Source: Archangium primigenium (lineage in GTDB: Bacteria; Myxococcota; Myxococcia; Myxococcales; Myxococcaceae). From it: a DNA stretch of 64,000 nt. Positions within the stretch are counted from its first letter, which is position 1. Each line of letters opens with the position of its first letter. Made by a program: the position numbers and the translations under genes. Location: NCBI RefSeq assembly GCF_016904885.1, contig NZ_JADWYI010000001.1, positions 558,001 through 622,000 of the forward strand, given 5' to 3'. This document shows positions 46,516 to 54,110 of the stretch, piece after piece. The notes beneath the pieces are model-generated. The model searched no databases, was not told where the DNA came from, and saw nothing but the letters and a program-made list of their open reading frames with translations.

Positions 46516-47514
46516 TCACGCGATGACGCCGAGCAGGAGCCCGCCGAGGCTCAGGGCCGCCATGCCCGCCCACAGACACACGCCCTGGGCGAGGGGCCGC
46601 GCGCCCACCGCCGCGAGCGCGCTCCGGGAGAGCCCCGCGCCGATGAGGAAGAGCGTGAGCACCAGGACCTGGCGGGCGAGGGCGGCGACGGCCTCCCCCG
46701 CGGGCCGCAGCCCCGGCACGAAGGTGACGAGCGCCGCCGCCCCGAGGAAGCCGAGGATGAACCAGGGCCGGCGCGCGGGACCCGCGGGCGCCTCCCGTCC
46801 TGATTCCGTGCGGCGGCGCCAGGCGCTCAGGGCCAGGGTGAGCGGGAGGATCCACAGGGCGCGCGCGAGCTTCACGGGGGCGGCGATGGCGAGGGCCTCG
46901 GGGCCGTAGCGCAGGGCGGCGCCCACCACGGAGCTCGTGTCGTGGATGGCCAGGGCGCTCCACAGGCCGAAGCGGTGGGCATCGAGCCCCACGGCATGGC
47001 CCACGGCGGGAAAGACGAACAAGGCCACGGCGTTGAGCAGGAAGACGGTGCCCAGGGCCACGGACACCTCGTGGGGCTTGGGGCGCAGGACGGGCACCAC
47101 GGCGGCGATGGCGCTGCCGCCACAGATGGCCGTGCCGATGCCGATGAGCAGCCCCGTGTCCCGCGACACGCCGAACGCCCGCGCGAGCACCGCGCCCAGG
47201 GCCAGACACACGGCGATGCCCACCACGGTGTAGCCCACGCCCCGCAGGCCCACCGCCGCCACGACCCGCAGGTCCATGCCCGCGCCCAGGCCCACCACCG
47301 CGAGCGACAACAGCCACGGCGTGGCGCGGCGGGTGAGGTCCGCGTGAGGATTGCCCACCGTCAGGGCGACGCCCATGCCCGCCACCAGGGCGAGGCCCGT
47401 GGACACGAAGGGCCAGAGGCAAAGCACCGCGCCGAGCGGGACGAGCACGCGCCCGGCGCTCCCACGCGCTCGCGGCGCGGGGTCCTCCTCGGGCGGTGGG
47501 GCACCAGTGCGCAT
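46516..47514 (-). CDS. YeiH/UPF0324 family membrane transporter
   Basis: The 332-residue product from ATG 47514 has about ten hydrophobic segments. The family signature GLGAGMDLRVVAAVG occurs early, IGIGTAICGGSAIAAVVPVL in the middle (the conserved TAICGGSAI block), then LWSALAIHDTSSVVGAAL and a final LFLIGAGLSRSAL. These identify the UPF0324/YeiH group of inner-membrane proteins, some of which are implicated in sulfonate or sulfite export, though the substrate is not settled. The N-terminus is Pro/Glu-rich and cytoplasmic. It is the first gene of a likely pair with the DUF218 gene. Confidence 0.88.
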   Translation of the reverse strand: MRTGAPPPEEDPAPRARGSAGRVLVPLGAVLCLWPFVSTGLALVAGMGVALTVGNPHADLTRRATPWLLSLAVVGLGAGMDLRVVAAVGLRGVGYTVVGIAVCLALGAVLARAFGVSRDTGLLIGIGTAICGGSAIAAVVPVLRPKPHEVSVALGTVFLLNAVALFVFPAVGHAVGLDAHRFGLWSALAIHDTSSVVGAALRYGPEALAIAAPVKLARALWILPLTLALSAWRRRTESGREAPAGPARRPWFILGFLGAAALVTFVPGLRPAGEAVAALARQVLVLTLFLIGAGLSRSALAAVGARPLAQGVCLWAGMAALSLGGLLLGVIA

Positions 47515-48196
47515 GCCCCCATGGTGCGCCCCCGGCCGTCACGCCACCAGACGTAAGAAGGGACCGCGCGACCGGCGAGGCGCCCCCGTATGGGCCCCCC
47601 GCAAAAGAATCGGGGAGGAGCCACCCCCAGTAGCTCCTCCCCGACGGTCCCCTTTGCTGCCCTGCCCACTCCCCCGAGTGGTGCTGCCCCTCGAACCGTT
47701 ACCGCCCCGAATCCCCCCAAAACCAACCCGCCGCCCTCGACCTGTCCCGCCCGTTCCGAACCCGCCGCCCTGCCCCACCGCCCCGCCCTGCCACCGCCCC
47801 GAACCCGCCCGTCCCAACCCGCGTTCCCTGACGAGACTGAGCATTAGCATTCGCCGTGCCAGTGCCAAGACGGGCCCAACCCGTGGGATTCCGCGCACTT
47901 ACCTAAGACCCAGGGACAGGGTCCGTCCGTAAACCGGTAAGAACTTCCAGCACCGGAGACGGGCCTTCCGTAATTTCCGGAAGTCCGGACTGGGCCGGGT
48001 TCCTCTTCCAGGGAATTTTTCTTCACCACCAGGGAAAACGTTGGGCGGGCCAACCTCTTGGGTGCGGCCGGGGACCCACGCCGTGTGGCATCCTCCGGCC
48101 CACTGCCCGGAGGCGTCCCGGCCCTCGCCGCCCCGCTCGCTTCCCCTCCCAGGAGGTGGGGTGCTCCTCTTGATTCCACCCCAGGGTCGGAGTTAG
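47515..48196. other. 682-bp intergenic region with a C-rich tract
   Basis: No gene is visible. Bases ~47640-47830 form a C-rich/G-poor tract on the plus strand (runs such as CCGCCCTGCCACCGCCCCGA), hence G-rich on the minus strand with many GGG or GGGG runs. It resembles a decayed form of the minisatellite at 56721-57014. From ~47830 the DNA becomes mixed and has short palindromes (for example CTTCCG...CGGAAG near 47970). A promoter for the minus-strand YeiH gene must lie at the left end. Confidence 0.5.
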
Positions 48197-48218
48197 TTAG
48201 TTAGCGCTAGCTAACCAA
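48197..48218. promoter_or_regulatory. Candidate TetR operator
   Basis: TTAGTTAGC (48197-48205) and GCTAACCAA (48210-48218) form an inverted repeat with 8 of 9 pairs around GCTA, 18 bp before the TetR start codon. The AT-rich palindrome in a GC-rich background and its position suggest an autoregulatory operator. Confidence 0.65.
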
Positions 48219-48235
48219 TTCCACCGAGCGGATAC

Positions 48236-48838
48236 ATGGGGCGTCCCCGACAAGTCCTGGACGAGGATATTCTGGAAGTCGCGCGCGCGTGCTTCATCGA
48301 GCACGGGGCCTCCGTGAGCACCGAGGCCATCGCCGGACGACTGGGAGTCTCGGGGCCGGCGCTGCTCAAGCGCTTTGGCAGCAAGAGGGAGCTGCTCAAG
48401 GCGGCGTTCCGCGTGGGCGAGGCCCCGCCGTGGATGCCGCTGGCGGAGGCGGGCCCGGACACCCGGGACATCCGGGAGCAGCTGCGCGAGCTCGCGCACA
48501 TCGTCGACGCCTTCTTCCGGCGCATGGTGCCCGCCTTCTCCGTGCTGCGCGAGGCGGGCATCACGCCCGAGGACTGGCGCGGCAAGGGCCAGCCCCCGCC
48601 CACGCGCTCGCTGGAGGTGATGATGGAGTGGTTCCGGCGGGCCCAGGAGCGCGGCCACCTGCGGCGCGGCGCGGACCCCAACGTCATGGCCAGCCTCTTC
48701 CTGGCGGGCATCCAGCACCGCTACTTCCTCGCCCACATCTCCAACCAGGTCGTCCCCACCGAGCAGGAGGACCCCTGGATCGAGCGTCTTTTGGACGCGC
48801 TCTGGCGGGGCATCGGCCCGGACGACTCCCGCGCCTAG
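48236..48838 (+). CDS. TetR-family transcriptional regulator
   Basis: ATG 48236 gives 200 residues. The N-terminal MGRPRQVLDEDILEVARAC and helix-turn-helix STEAIAGRLGVSGPALLKRF followed by GSKRELLKAAF are typical TetR sequences. The C-terminal ligand domain is helical (IREQLRELAHIVDAFFRRMV, PNVMASLFLAGIQHRYFLA), as in regulators that control efflux pumps. No pump lies beside it. The inverted repeat at 48197-48218 just before the gene is the likely operator, implying self-repression by release upon ligand binding. The final bases overlap the end of the convergent gene at 48835. Confidence 0.93.
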   Translation: MGRPRQVLDEDILEVARACFIEHGASVSTEAIAGRLGVSGPALLKRFGSKRELLKAAFRVGEAPPWMPLAEAGPDTRDIREQLRELAHIVDAFFRRMVPAFSVLREAGITPEDWRGKGQPPPTRSLEVMMEWFRRAQERGHLRRGADPNVMASLFLAGIQHRYFLAHISNQVVPTEQEDPWIERLLDALWRGIGPDDSRA

Positions 48839-49320
48839 TCGCGCCGCCCCCAGCGCACGAGCCGTCCCCCGGGCAGCCGCAACCCCAGCACCCAGCGCCG
48901 AGCGGGCCCCACGCACCACAGCCGCGCGCTCCACCCCCGGCGCGCCACCACGCCGCCCTCCGGCGTCAGGCACCAGCGCAGCTCGAAGCGCATCAGCTCC
49001 TCCTCGGCCCGTCCCGAGGGCAGGCGGCCCCCTTCCCGGAGCGCCCGCGCGTACCGGCAGCCGTCCGCGCCCGCGTGCGGCTCCACTCCTTCCAAGGGAT
49101 GGGCCCGCGCCCAGGTGTTGAAGTCCGCCGTGAAGGCCTCGCCCATCGCCGCGCTCACCAGGGGCCACGCGCGCCGCACCCCCCGCCGACGCTTGGACAG
49201 CAGGGCGTCCGCCGCGGCCTGGACCCGCGCGGCGTCGAAGCCCTCGGGGATGGGGCCGCCCGTGCCCAGGGCCCGCACCAGGGCCTCCTGCGCCCGGGCC
49301 AGCTCCTCCCGCCGGCTCAT
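48835..49320 (-). CDS. DUF692 partner protein (SCO6045 C-terminal-like)
   Basis: The 161-residue product starts at ATG 49320 and overlaps the stop of the DUF692 gene by four bases. Its first half (ELARAQEALVRALGTGGPIP, LSKRRRGVRRAWPLVSAAMG, TADFNTWARAHP) resembles the helical domain that in actinomycetes is fused to the C-terminus of DUF692 proteins (SCO6045-like), here as a separate polypeptide. The second half is beta-rich with Arg and Trp. MNIO enzymes usually need a partner protein that delivers the substrate peptide, as MbnC and DUF2063 proteins do; this gene is best read as that partner. The resemblance is from memory and was not checked by search. Confidence 0.68.
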   Translation of the reverse strand: MSRREELARAQEALVRALGTGGPIPEGFDAARVQAAADALLSKRRRGVRRAWPLVSAAMGEAFTADFNTWARAHPLEGVEPHAGADGCRYARALREGGRLPSGRAEEELMRFELRWCLTPEGGVVARRGWSARLWCVGPARRWVLGLRLPGGRLVRWGRRD

Positions 49321-50150
49321 GCCGCGCCCACCCGGCGCGCCACGCCCCGCGCCAGCGCCCCCCGCGTCGCCTCCAGCTCCCCGGCCAGCTCCTCCGGCGG
49401 CGGGTAGCGGTCATCCCGCTCGAGCAACACCGGCACCGGGCCCACCCGCGCCGCCAGCGCCTCCAGCAGGTCGAGCGGCCCCTCGGGCAGGGGGTGCGCA
49501 TGCGTGTCGTGGTACAGGCTGCCCTCGCGCACCCCGCCCGCCACGTGCACGTAGGCCAGGCGCTCGCGCGGCACCGCCTCCAGCACCGCCCGCGTGTCCG
49601 TGCCCAGGTTGTGCGCGTTGGCGTACAGGTTGGCCACGTCCAGGAGCACGAGCGCCCCGGTGCGCGCGAGCACGCCGGTGAGCAGCCCCGCCTCGTCGAA
49701 GGCGGGCGCGGGCCACTCGAAGAGGCTCGCCACGTTCTCCAGCGCCAGGGGCACGGGCAGCGCCGCCTCGGCCAGGCGCACGTTCTCCGCCAGGATTTCC
49801 AGGGAGGCCTCGTCGCGGGACACCGGCAGCAGGTGCCCGGACTCCACGCCCCCCGCGCGCACGAACGCCAGGTGCTCGCTCACCCCCACCGCCCCCAGCC
49901 GCTCGGCGAGCCGCGCCAGCCGCGCCAGTCGCTCGGGCGACGGAGGCTCGGCGCTGCCCAGGCCCAGGGACACCCCGTGCAGTACCACCGGCACGCCCCG
50001 CTCGCGCAGGCGCACGAGGGGCTCGGGCAGGGGGCCCTTCGCGTCCAGGTGCTCGGCCAGCACCTCCACGAAGCCCAGGTCGCTCCGCCCGTCGATGAAG
50101 TGCGCCAGGGGCCGCCGCCAGCCCAGGCCCACGCCGGTGAGCCCCTTCAA
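49317..50150 (-). CDS. DUF692 multinuclear iron oxidase (MNIO/BufB family)
   Basis: A TTG at 50150 overlaps the stop of the preceding membrane-protein gene (TTGA), so translation is probably coupled. The 277 residues show the MNIO signature in order: GVGLGWR, FVEVLAEH, VVLHGVSLGLGS, VGVSEHLAF, PLALENVASLFEW, LLDVANLYANAHN, AYVHVAGG, HDTHAHPLPEG and VLLERDDRYPP. All His, Glu and Asp residues that bind the two or three irons in MbnB, TglH and BufB seem present. MNIOs rework Cys or other side chains of ribosomal peptides. In this operon the only Cys-rich candidates are the Gly/Cys tails of the three membrane proteins upstream, so those are the presumed substrates. The small partner protein follows directly. 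Confidence 0.88.
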   Translation of the reverse strand: MKGLTGVGLGWRRPLAHFIDGRSDLGFVEVLAEHLDAKGPLPEPLVRLRERGVPVVLHGVSLGLGSAEPPSPERLARLARLAERLGAVGVSEHLAFVRAGGVESGHLLPVSRDEASLEILAENVRLAEAALPVPLALENVASLFEWPAPAFDEAGLLTGVLARTGALVLLDVANLYANAHNLGTDTRAVLEAVPRERLAYVHVAGGVREGSLYHDTHAHPLPEGPLDLLEALAARVGPVPVLLERDDRYPPPEELAGELEATRGALARGVARRVGAA

Positions 50151-51043
50151 TCCCCGCCTCCGCCACACCCGCCGCAGCCACCGCCCCCACACCCGCTGTC
50201 CCCGCCCCCGCTGCTGCAACTGCTGCTGCCGCCCGAGTCCGCCCCGCTTCCTCCCCCGCTGCTCACGCTCGGCGGGACGAGGTAGTCGCGCAGGGGCGCG
50301 TCCACGAAGGCCAGGGCGCCCACGCCGAACAGGCTCGCGGCCAGCAGCACGTCGCGCGGCCGCAGCATCTCGGTGGCGTCCTCGTTCGCGGCGCTCAGGC
50401 GCAGGGCCTCGTGCTGCCGGCCCAGTTCCGCCAGCGCCCAGCGACCCCGGGGCGTGAGTCGCACGCGATCCTTGATCAGCAGGAAGAAGACCACGGCCGT
50501 CGCCCCCAGCAGCAGCACCAACAGGCCCACGGGGCGGCCACGCCACACCCCCAGCCCCAGCTTCACCAGGCCGAGCAGTCCCAAGAGGGCGGGCATCAAC
50601 CCCGGGGTATACCGGTAGGGCGCCTCTTCCCGCGCCGACCGCAGCAACCCCCGCGCCTCCAGGGGCCGCTCCAGGACGTCGAGGCGCGGCCCCGTGGCCC
50701 GGATCAAGGTCCACCGGGAACGCGCGCCCTCCACCACCGCGCGGTGCACGGCGGACTCCAGGGGAGAGACGTCCCGCTCCAGCGTCGAGGCGCGCTCGAC
50801 CAGCACGCCCCCCTCGACCCCCAGCGCGCCGCGCCGCGCCAGGCTCACCACCGCCGCGTGCACCGCCTCGGCGCGCCCCCGCAGCAGCGCGACCTCATGG
50901 GGGCGCAAATCCAACAGCGTCGGCTCGGGCTCGCCCTCGCGGTGGAGCCACCGCTTGAGCACCCAGGACAGCGCGCCCGTGATGACCAGGGCGTTCACGT
51001 AGAAGCCCAGGAACTGCGGACCCGACCATTCCAGCGGATTCAT
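50147..51043 (-). CDS. TIGR04222-like membrane protein 4, Gly/Cys tail
   Basis: ATG 51043 (MNPLEWSGPQFLGFY) gives 298 residues. An N-terminal membrane helix (FLGFYVNALVITGALSWVLK) is followed by a cytoplasmic helical region (LRPHEVALLRGRAEAVHAAV, the core of the TIGR04222 match) and two central helices (GLMPALLGLLGLVKLGLGVW, PVGLLVLLLGATAVVFFLLI). Then comes a soluble part with FGVGALAFVDAPLRDYL. The last ~35 residues are Ser/Gly/Cys only, ending GCGGGGCGGCGGGGD. Such tails next to DUF692 genes suggest a substrate region that stays membrane-tethered. It is the last of four paralogues and overlaps the DUF692 gene. Confidence 0.82.
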   Translation of the reverse strand: MNPLEWSGPQFLGFYVNALVITGALSWVLKRWLHREGEPEPTLLDLRPHEVALLRGRAEAVHAAVVSLARRGALGVEGGVLVERASTLERDVSPLESAVHRAVVEGARSRWTLIRATGPRLDVLERPLEARGLLRSAREEAPYRYTPGLMPALLGLLGLVKLGLGVWRGRPVGLLVLLLGATAVVFFLLIKDRVRLTPRGRWALAELGRQHEALRLSAANEDATEMLRPRDVLLAASLFGVGALAFVDAPLRDYLVPPSVSSGGGSGADSGGSSSCSSGGGDSGCGGGGCGGCGGGGD

Positions 51044-51178
51044 CCCATGCTCCCCTCTCCCCCGGCTCACGCCCTCACCCCTGTGAAGGGGACCGGCGGC
51101 ACCAGGATACTAGGCAGGCCTCCGTGACGCCGTTGTGACACTCCGGGCACATCGGGACGTCACCCGGGCGGCCCCGGC

Positions 51179-52189
51179 TCAATCACTGCTGCCGCCGCCC
51201 CCACATCCCCCACAGCCGCCGCCCCCGCCACACCCGCTCCCGCCATCGCCGCCACTGTCCCCGCCGCCCCCACCGCAGCCACCGTCCCCGCCACTGTCGC
51301 TCGCGCTGTCACCGCCCCCACCGCAGCCGCTCCCCCCATGGCCACCGCCCCCACAGGTGCTCGTGTCGTCCATTCCGTCCCCGAGCAGGAACGGGCTGTC
51401 CAGGACGCTCCACGGGGTGAGGTGCTCGCGCAGGGGCGTGTCCACGAAGGCCAGGGCGCCCACGCCGAACAGGCCCGCGGCCAGCGTCACGTCGCGCGGA
51501 CCCAGCACCGGCGCCGCGCCCTCCTGGGTGACGCTCATGCGCAGGGGCTGCCGTCCCTTGCGCAGCCGCCGCAGCGCCGTGTCGCCCTCGGGCGCCCGCC
51601 GCACGTGGGCGTGCGTGGCCATCATGAAGAAGAAGAGCGCGACCAGCAGCAGGGCCACCACCCCCACCACGGACTCGCCCCGGGACACGTTCGTCCCCAG
51701 CCGGAGCAGTCCCAGCACCCCCAAGAGGGCGATCGGAACCCCGGGGCCATACTGGCGAAACCACCGCTGCCCGCGCGAGCGCAGCAGGCCCCGGGCCTCC
51801 AGGGGGGCTTCCCGCGCCTGGAACTCCGGGGCCAGGGCCTCGCCCAGCGCCGCGAGCGTGCGATGGCCCTCGCCCACCGCCTGGAACACCCGGGCCTCGA
51901 AGGGCGACACCGACCCCTCCGGCGGGGGCTTCAGCACGTGCAGCGCGCCGCCCTCGAAGCGCAGCGCCCGGCACCGGGTGAGCTCCACCACCGCGGCGCC
52001 CAGCAGGGTGTCCCGGCCGCGCAGCAGCGCCACCTGCTCGGGGTCCAGGTCCGACACGTCCAGCCGCGTCCGACTCCCCGAGGAGCGCCGGATGATCTCC
52101 TTGAAGACCCGGGCCGCCGCGAGCGAGAAGAACAGCAGCATGCCGTAGAAGACGAGAAAGGGACGGAGCGGCCCCTCCAACAGACTCAT
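51179..52189 (-). CDS. TIGR04222-like membrane protein 3, Gly/Cys tail
   Basis: ATG 52189, with GGGGAG upstream, gives 336 residues. The N-terminus (PLRPFLVFYGMLLFFSLAAA) is a membrane helix, followed by VSDLDPEQVALLRGRDTLLG, equivalent to the paralogues' LRGR block. Central helices include VPIALLGVLGLLRLG and SVVGVVALLLVALFFFMMAT. The end keeps VRRGALAF-like residues (LFGVGALAFVDTPLREHL) and a longer tail of ~60 residues dominated by Gly, Ser, Asp and Cys (CGGGGHGGSGCGGGGD to GCGGGGGCGGCGGGGSSD). The tail is the most Cys-rich of the four. The 135-bp space to the next gene is larger than other gaps and might hold a promoter or hairpin, but I see none clear. Confidence 0.82.
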   Translation of the reverse strand: MSLLEGPLRPFLVFYGMLLFFSLAAARVFKEIIRRSSGSRTRLDVSDLDPEQVALLRGRDTLLGAAVVELTRCRALRFEGGALHVLKPPPEGSVSPFEARVFQAVGEGHRTLAALGEALAPEFQAREAPLEARGLLRSRGQRWFRQYGPGVPIALLGVLGLLRLGTNVSRGESVVGVVALLLVALFFFMMATHAHVRRAPEGDTALRRLRKGRQPLRMSVTQEGAAPVLGPRDVTLAAGLFGVGALAFVDTPLREHLTPWSVLDSPFLLGDGMDDTSTCGGGGHGGSGCGGGGDSASDSGGDGGCGGGGGDSGGDGGSGCGGGGGCGGCGGGGSSD

Positions 52190-52213
52190 TCGAGACTCCC
52201 CATGGGCTTCGCC

Positions 52214-53008
52214 TCACTCCTCGAGGGGAGGATCCAGGAACTCACGCAGCGCGCCGTGCGTGCGGACATCCAGCGCGCGCACGCCGAACAAGCCCACGAC
52301 CCGGGCGATCTGGTCCGGGCTGAGCGCAGGGGGCAGCGTGCCGTGCTCCGGGGGACGCAGGGCTCTGTACTTGTCGCGCAGCAGCCTCTGGGCCTCGGCC
52401 CCGCGCGGCGTGAGGTAGTCACCGCCCAGCAACACGAACCACGCCCCGGTGCCGACCGTGAGCGACATCCAGAGCAGGCCCCCGGCCCCCGACCGCTCCG
52501 AGAGGCCGAAGAAGAACCGCGTCCACCCCACGAAGAGCAGCAGGAGGAAGGACCCCCAGGGCAGCACCGCGTAGAGCACCTGCTGCCGGGTATCGCGCAA
52601 GAACCCCCGGGCCACCAGCGCCGCCTCCAGCGCGTCCAACTCCCGTGCCAGGGTCTCGTGCACGGCGTGGAAGGACACGGGACCCGACGCCACCGCACGG
52701 TACACGGCGCGCTCGAACGCCGGGACGCCGTCGGGCAAGGCGCCCGCCACCTGCAGCATGCGGTGTTCCTGTTTCTCGAACCGCAAGCACCCGCGCTGGA
52801 CGAGCGCCGCCACCGCGGCATCGAGCGGCGAGTACGAGCCGTCCATCATGGCCGCCTCGAAAGGCGAGAGGTCCAGCTCCCGCGGCCCCGGCGTCTCCAC
52901 CGGCCGGTTGAGCGTGCGCTTCCACCGCTTGACCAGGAAATAACCCACGCCCAGCAGCGGGAGGTAGACGGCGAGGAACGCCATCGTCGACCACTCCAAC
53001 GGGTTCAT
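52214..53008 (-). CDS. TIGR04222-like membrane protein 2, without Cys tail
   Basis: ATG 53008 (MNPLEWSTMAFLAVY) gives 264 residues. It shares the N-terminal helix (FLAVYLPLLGVGYFLVKRW), the cytoplasmic region (LSPFEAAMMDGSYSPLDAA) and two central helices (VLYAVLPWGSFLLLLFVGWT, GLLWMSLTVGTGAWFVLLGG) with its paralogues. It ends at REFLDPPLEE with no Gly/Cys tail. It may be a structural or scaffold subunit rather than a substrate, or it may have lost its tail. It lies 24 bp upstream of the next copy and 36 bp downstream of the first, clearly in the same operon. Confidence 0.8.
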   Translation of the reverse strand: MNPLEWSTMAFLAVYLPLLGVGYFLVKRWKRTLNRPVETPGPRELDLSPFEAAMMDGSYSPLDAAVAALVQRGCLRFEKQEHRMLQVAGALPDGVPAFERAVYRAVASGPVSFHAVHETLARELDALEAALVARGFLRDTRQQVLYAVLPWGSFLLLLFVGWTRFFFGLSERSGAGGLLWMSLTVGTGAWFVLLGGDYLTPRGAEAQRLLRDKYRALRPPEHGTLPPALSPDQIARVVGLFGVRALDVRTHGALREFLDPPLEE

Positions 53009-53044
53009 CGCCCACCCCGCCCGGCCCGAGCCGCGCGCGCGCGC

Positions 53045-54040
53045 TCAGTCCCCACCGCCGCCCCCGCCCCCACACCCGCCGCAGCCGCCCCCGCCACAGC
53101 TGCTGCCCCCCGAGTCGCCGCCGGAGCTGCCCGAGTCGCTGCTCGAGCTGCTCCAATCGCTGCTGGAGCTGCTCGAATCCCCGCTCGAGCTCCCGCTGGA
53201 GCTCGACCAGGAGGAGCTGTCGGAGGAGCTGCCCGAGCCGCCGCCGCTGGAGGCGCCCACGGGCATGAGGTAGCCGCGCAGCGAGGAGTAGTGCAGGGTG
53301 GACAGCGCCCCCACCCCGAAGAGGGCCACGGCGAGGGCCACGTTGTCCGCGCTGAGCTGCTGGGCGTTCCCGTCGGCGCGCTCGCCGGCGTGGCGCAGGG
53401 GCGCGTGCAGCTCGCGCAGCTGGGCCTGGGCCCTGGCGCCCCGGCGCGTGAAGCGGGCGTTCTTGAAGCACAAGGTGAGCCCCACCGCGAAGCCGAGCAC
53501 GAGCACGGCCAGGAGGTAGCCCACGGGCCGGTCCCGGGACACGCCCACCACCACCTTCACGCCGCCCAGGCCGAGCACCGCGAGGAACGCCAGCCAGGGG
53601 TAGTAGGTGTAGGCCCTGTCCTGGGCGGGCGTGCGCATGAGGCCCTGCTCGCGCAGGTCGTCCTCCAGCGCGCGCAGCTCGGGCGCCACCTCCGTGTGCA
53701 CGGCGCCCAGCGAGCGGTGCTGCCCCTCCACCGCGCGGACGATGGCGCGATCCAGCGCCGTGGCCCGGCCGGACAGCCTGCCGACCACGCTCAGCCCCTC
53801 GTCGTCGAGCCGCAGCGTGTTCTTCTGCACGAGCGCCGCCACCGCCGCCCGGAGCGCCGTGGCGGGACCCTCCAGCGCGGCCACCTCACCGGGGGACAGC
53901 TTCTCCAGCTCCCGGCGGGTGGGCGCCTCGGACGGCAGGTTGAGCGCGTGCTTCCACACCCACGCGCCCACGAAGCAGACACACAGCAGCGGGACATAGA
54001 AATCGAGGAACTCTGGCCCCGACCAGTCCAACGGATTCAT
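53045..54040 (-). CDS. TIGR04222-like membrane protein 1, long Ser/Gly/Cys tail
   Basis: ATG 54040 (MNPLDWSGPEFLDFY) gives 331 residues, the first gene of the operon. It has an N-terminal membrane helix (FLDFYVPLLCVCFVGAWVWK), the shared KLSPGEVAALEGPATALRAA region, and central helices (YYPWLAFLAVLGLGGVKVVV, PVGYLLAVLVLGFAVGLTL). A ~65-residue tail begins as Ser/Asp repeats (SSSSDWSSSSSDSGSSGG) and ends GGSSCGGGGCGGCGGGGG, close to the end of the other tails. The family is defined in databases but has no assigned function; the recurring Cys-Gly-Gly endings make a modified, possibly metal-binding, surface segment plausible. Confidence 0.82.
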   Translation of the reverse strand: MNPLDWSGPEFLDFYVPLLCVCFVGAWVWKHALNLPSEAPTRRELEKLSPGEVAALEGPATALRAAVAALVQKNTLRLDDEGLSVVGRLSGRATALDRAIVRAVEGQHRSLGAVHTEVAPELRALEDDLREQGLMRTPAQDRAYTYYPWLAFLAVLGLGGVKVVVGVSRDRPVGYLLAVLVLGFAVGLTLCFKNARFTRRGARAQAQLRELHAPLRHAGERADGNAQQLSADNVALAVALFGVGALSTLHYSSLRGYLMPVGASSGGGSGSSSDSSSWSSSSGSSSGDSSSSSSDWSSSSSDSGSSGGDSGGSSCGGGGCGGCGGGGGGGD

Positions 54041-54110
54041 CGTGCAAACCCCCCGGGCGCCAGGCCCGAACGGACCCGAGCATACCCTTCCGGGGGGACT
54101 TGGGGACACG

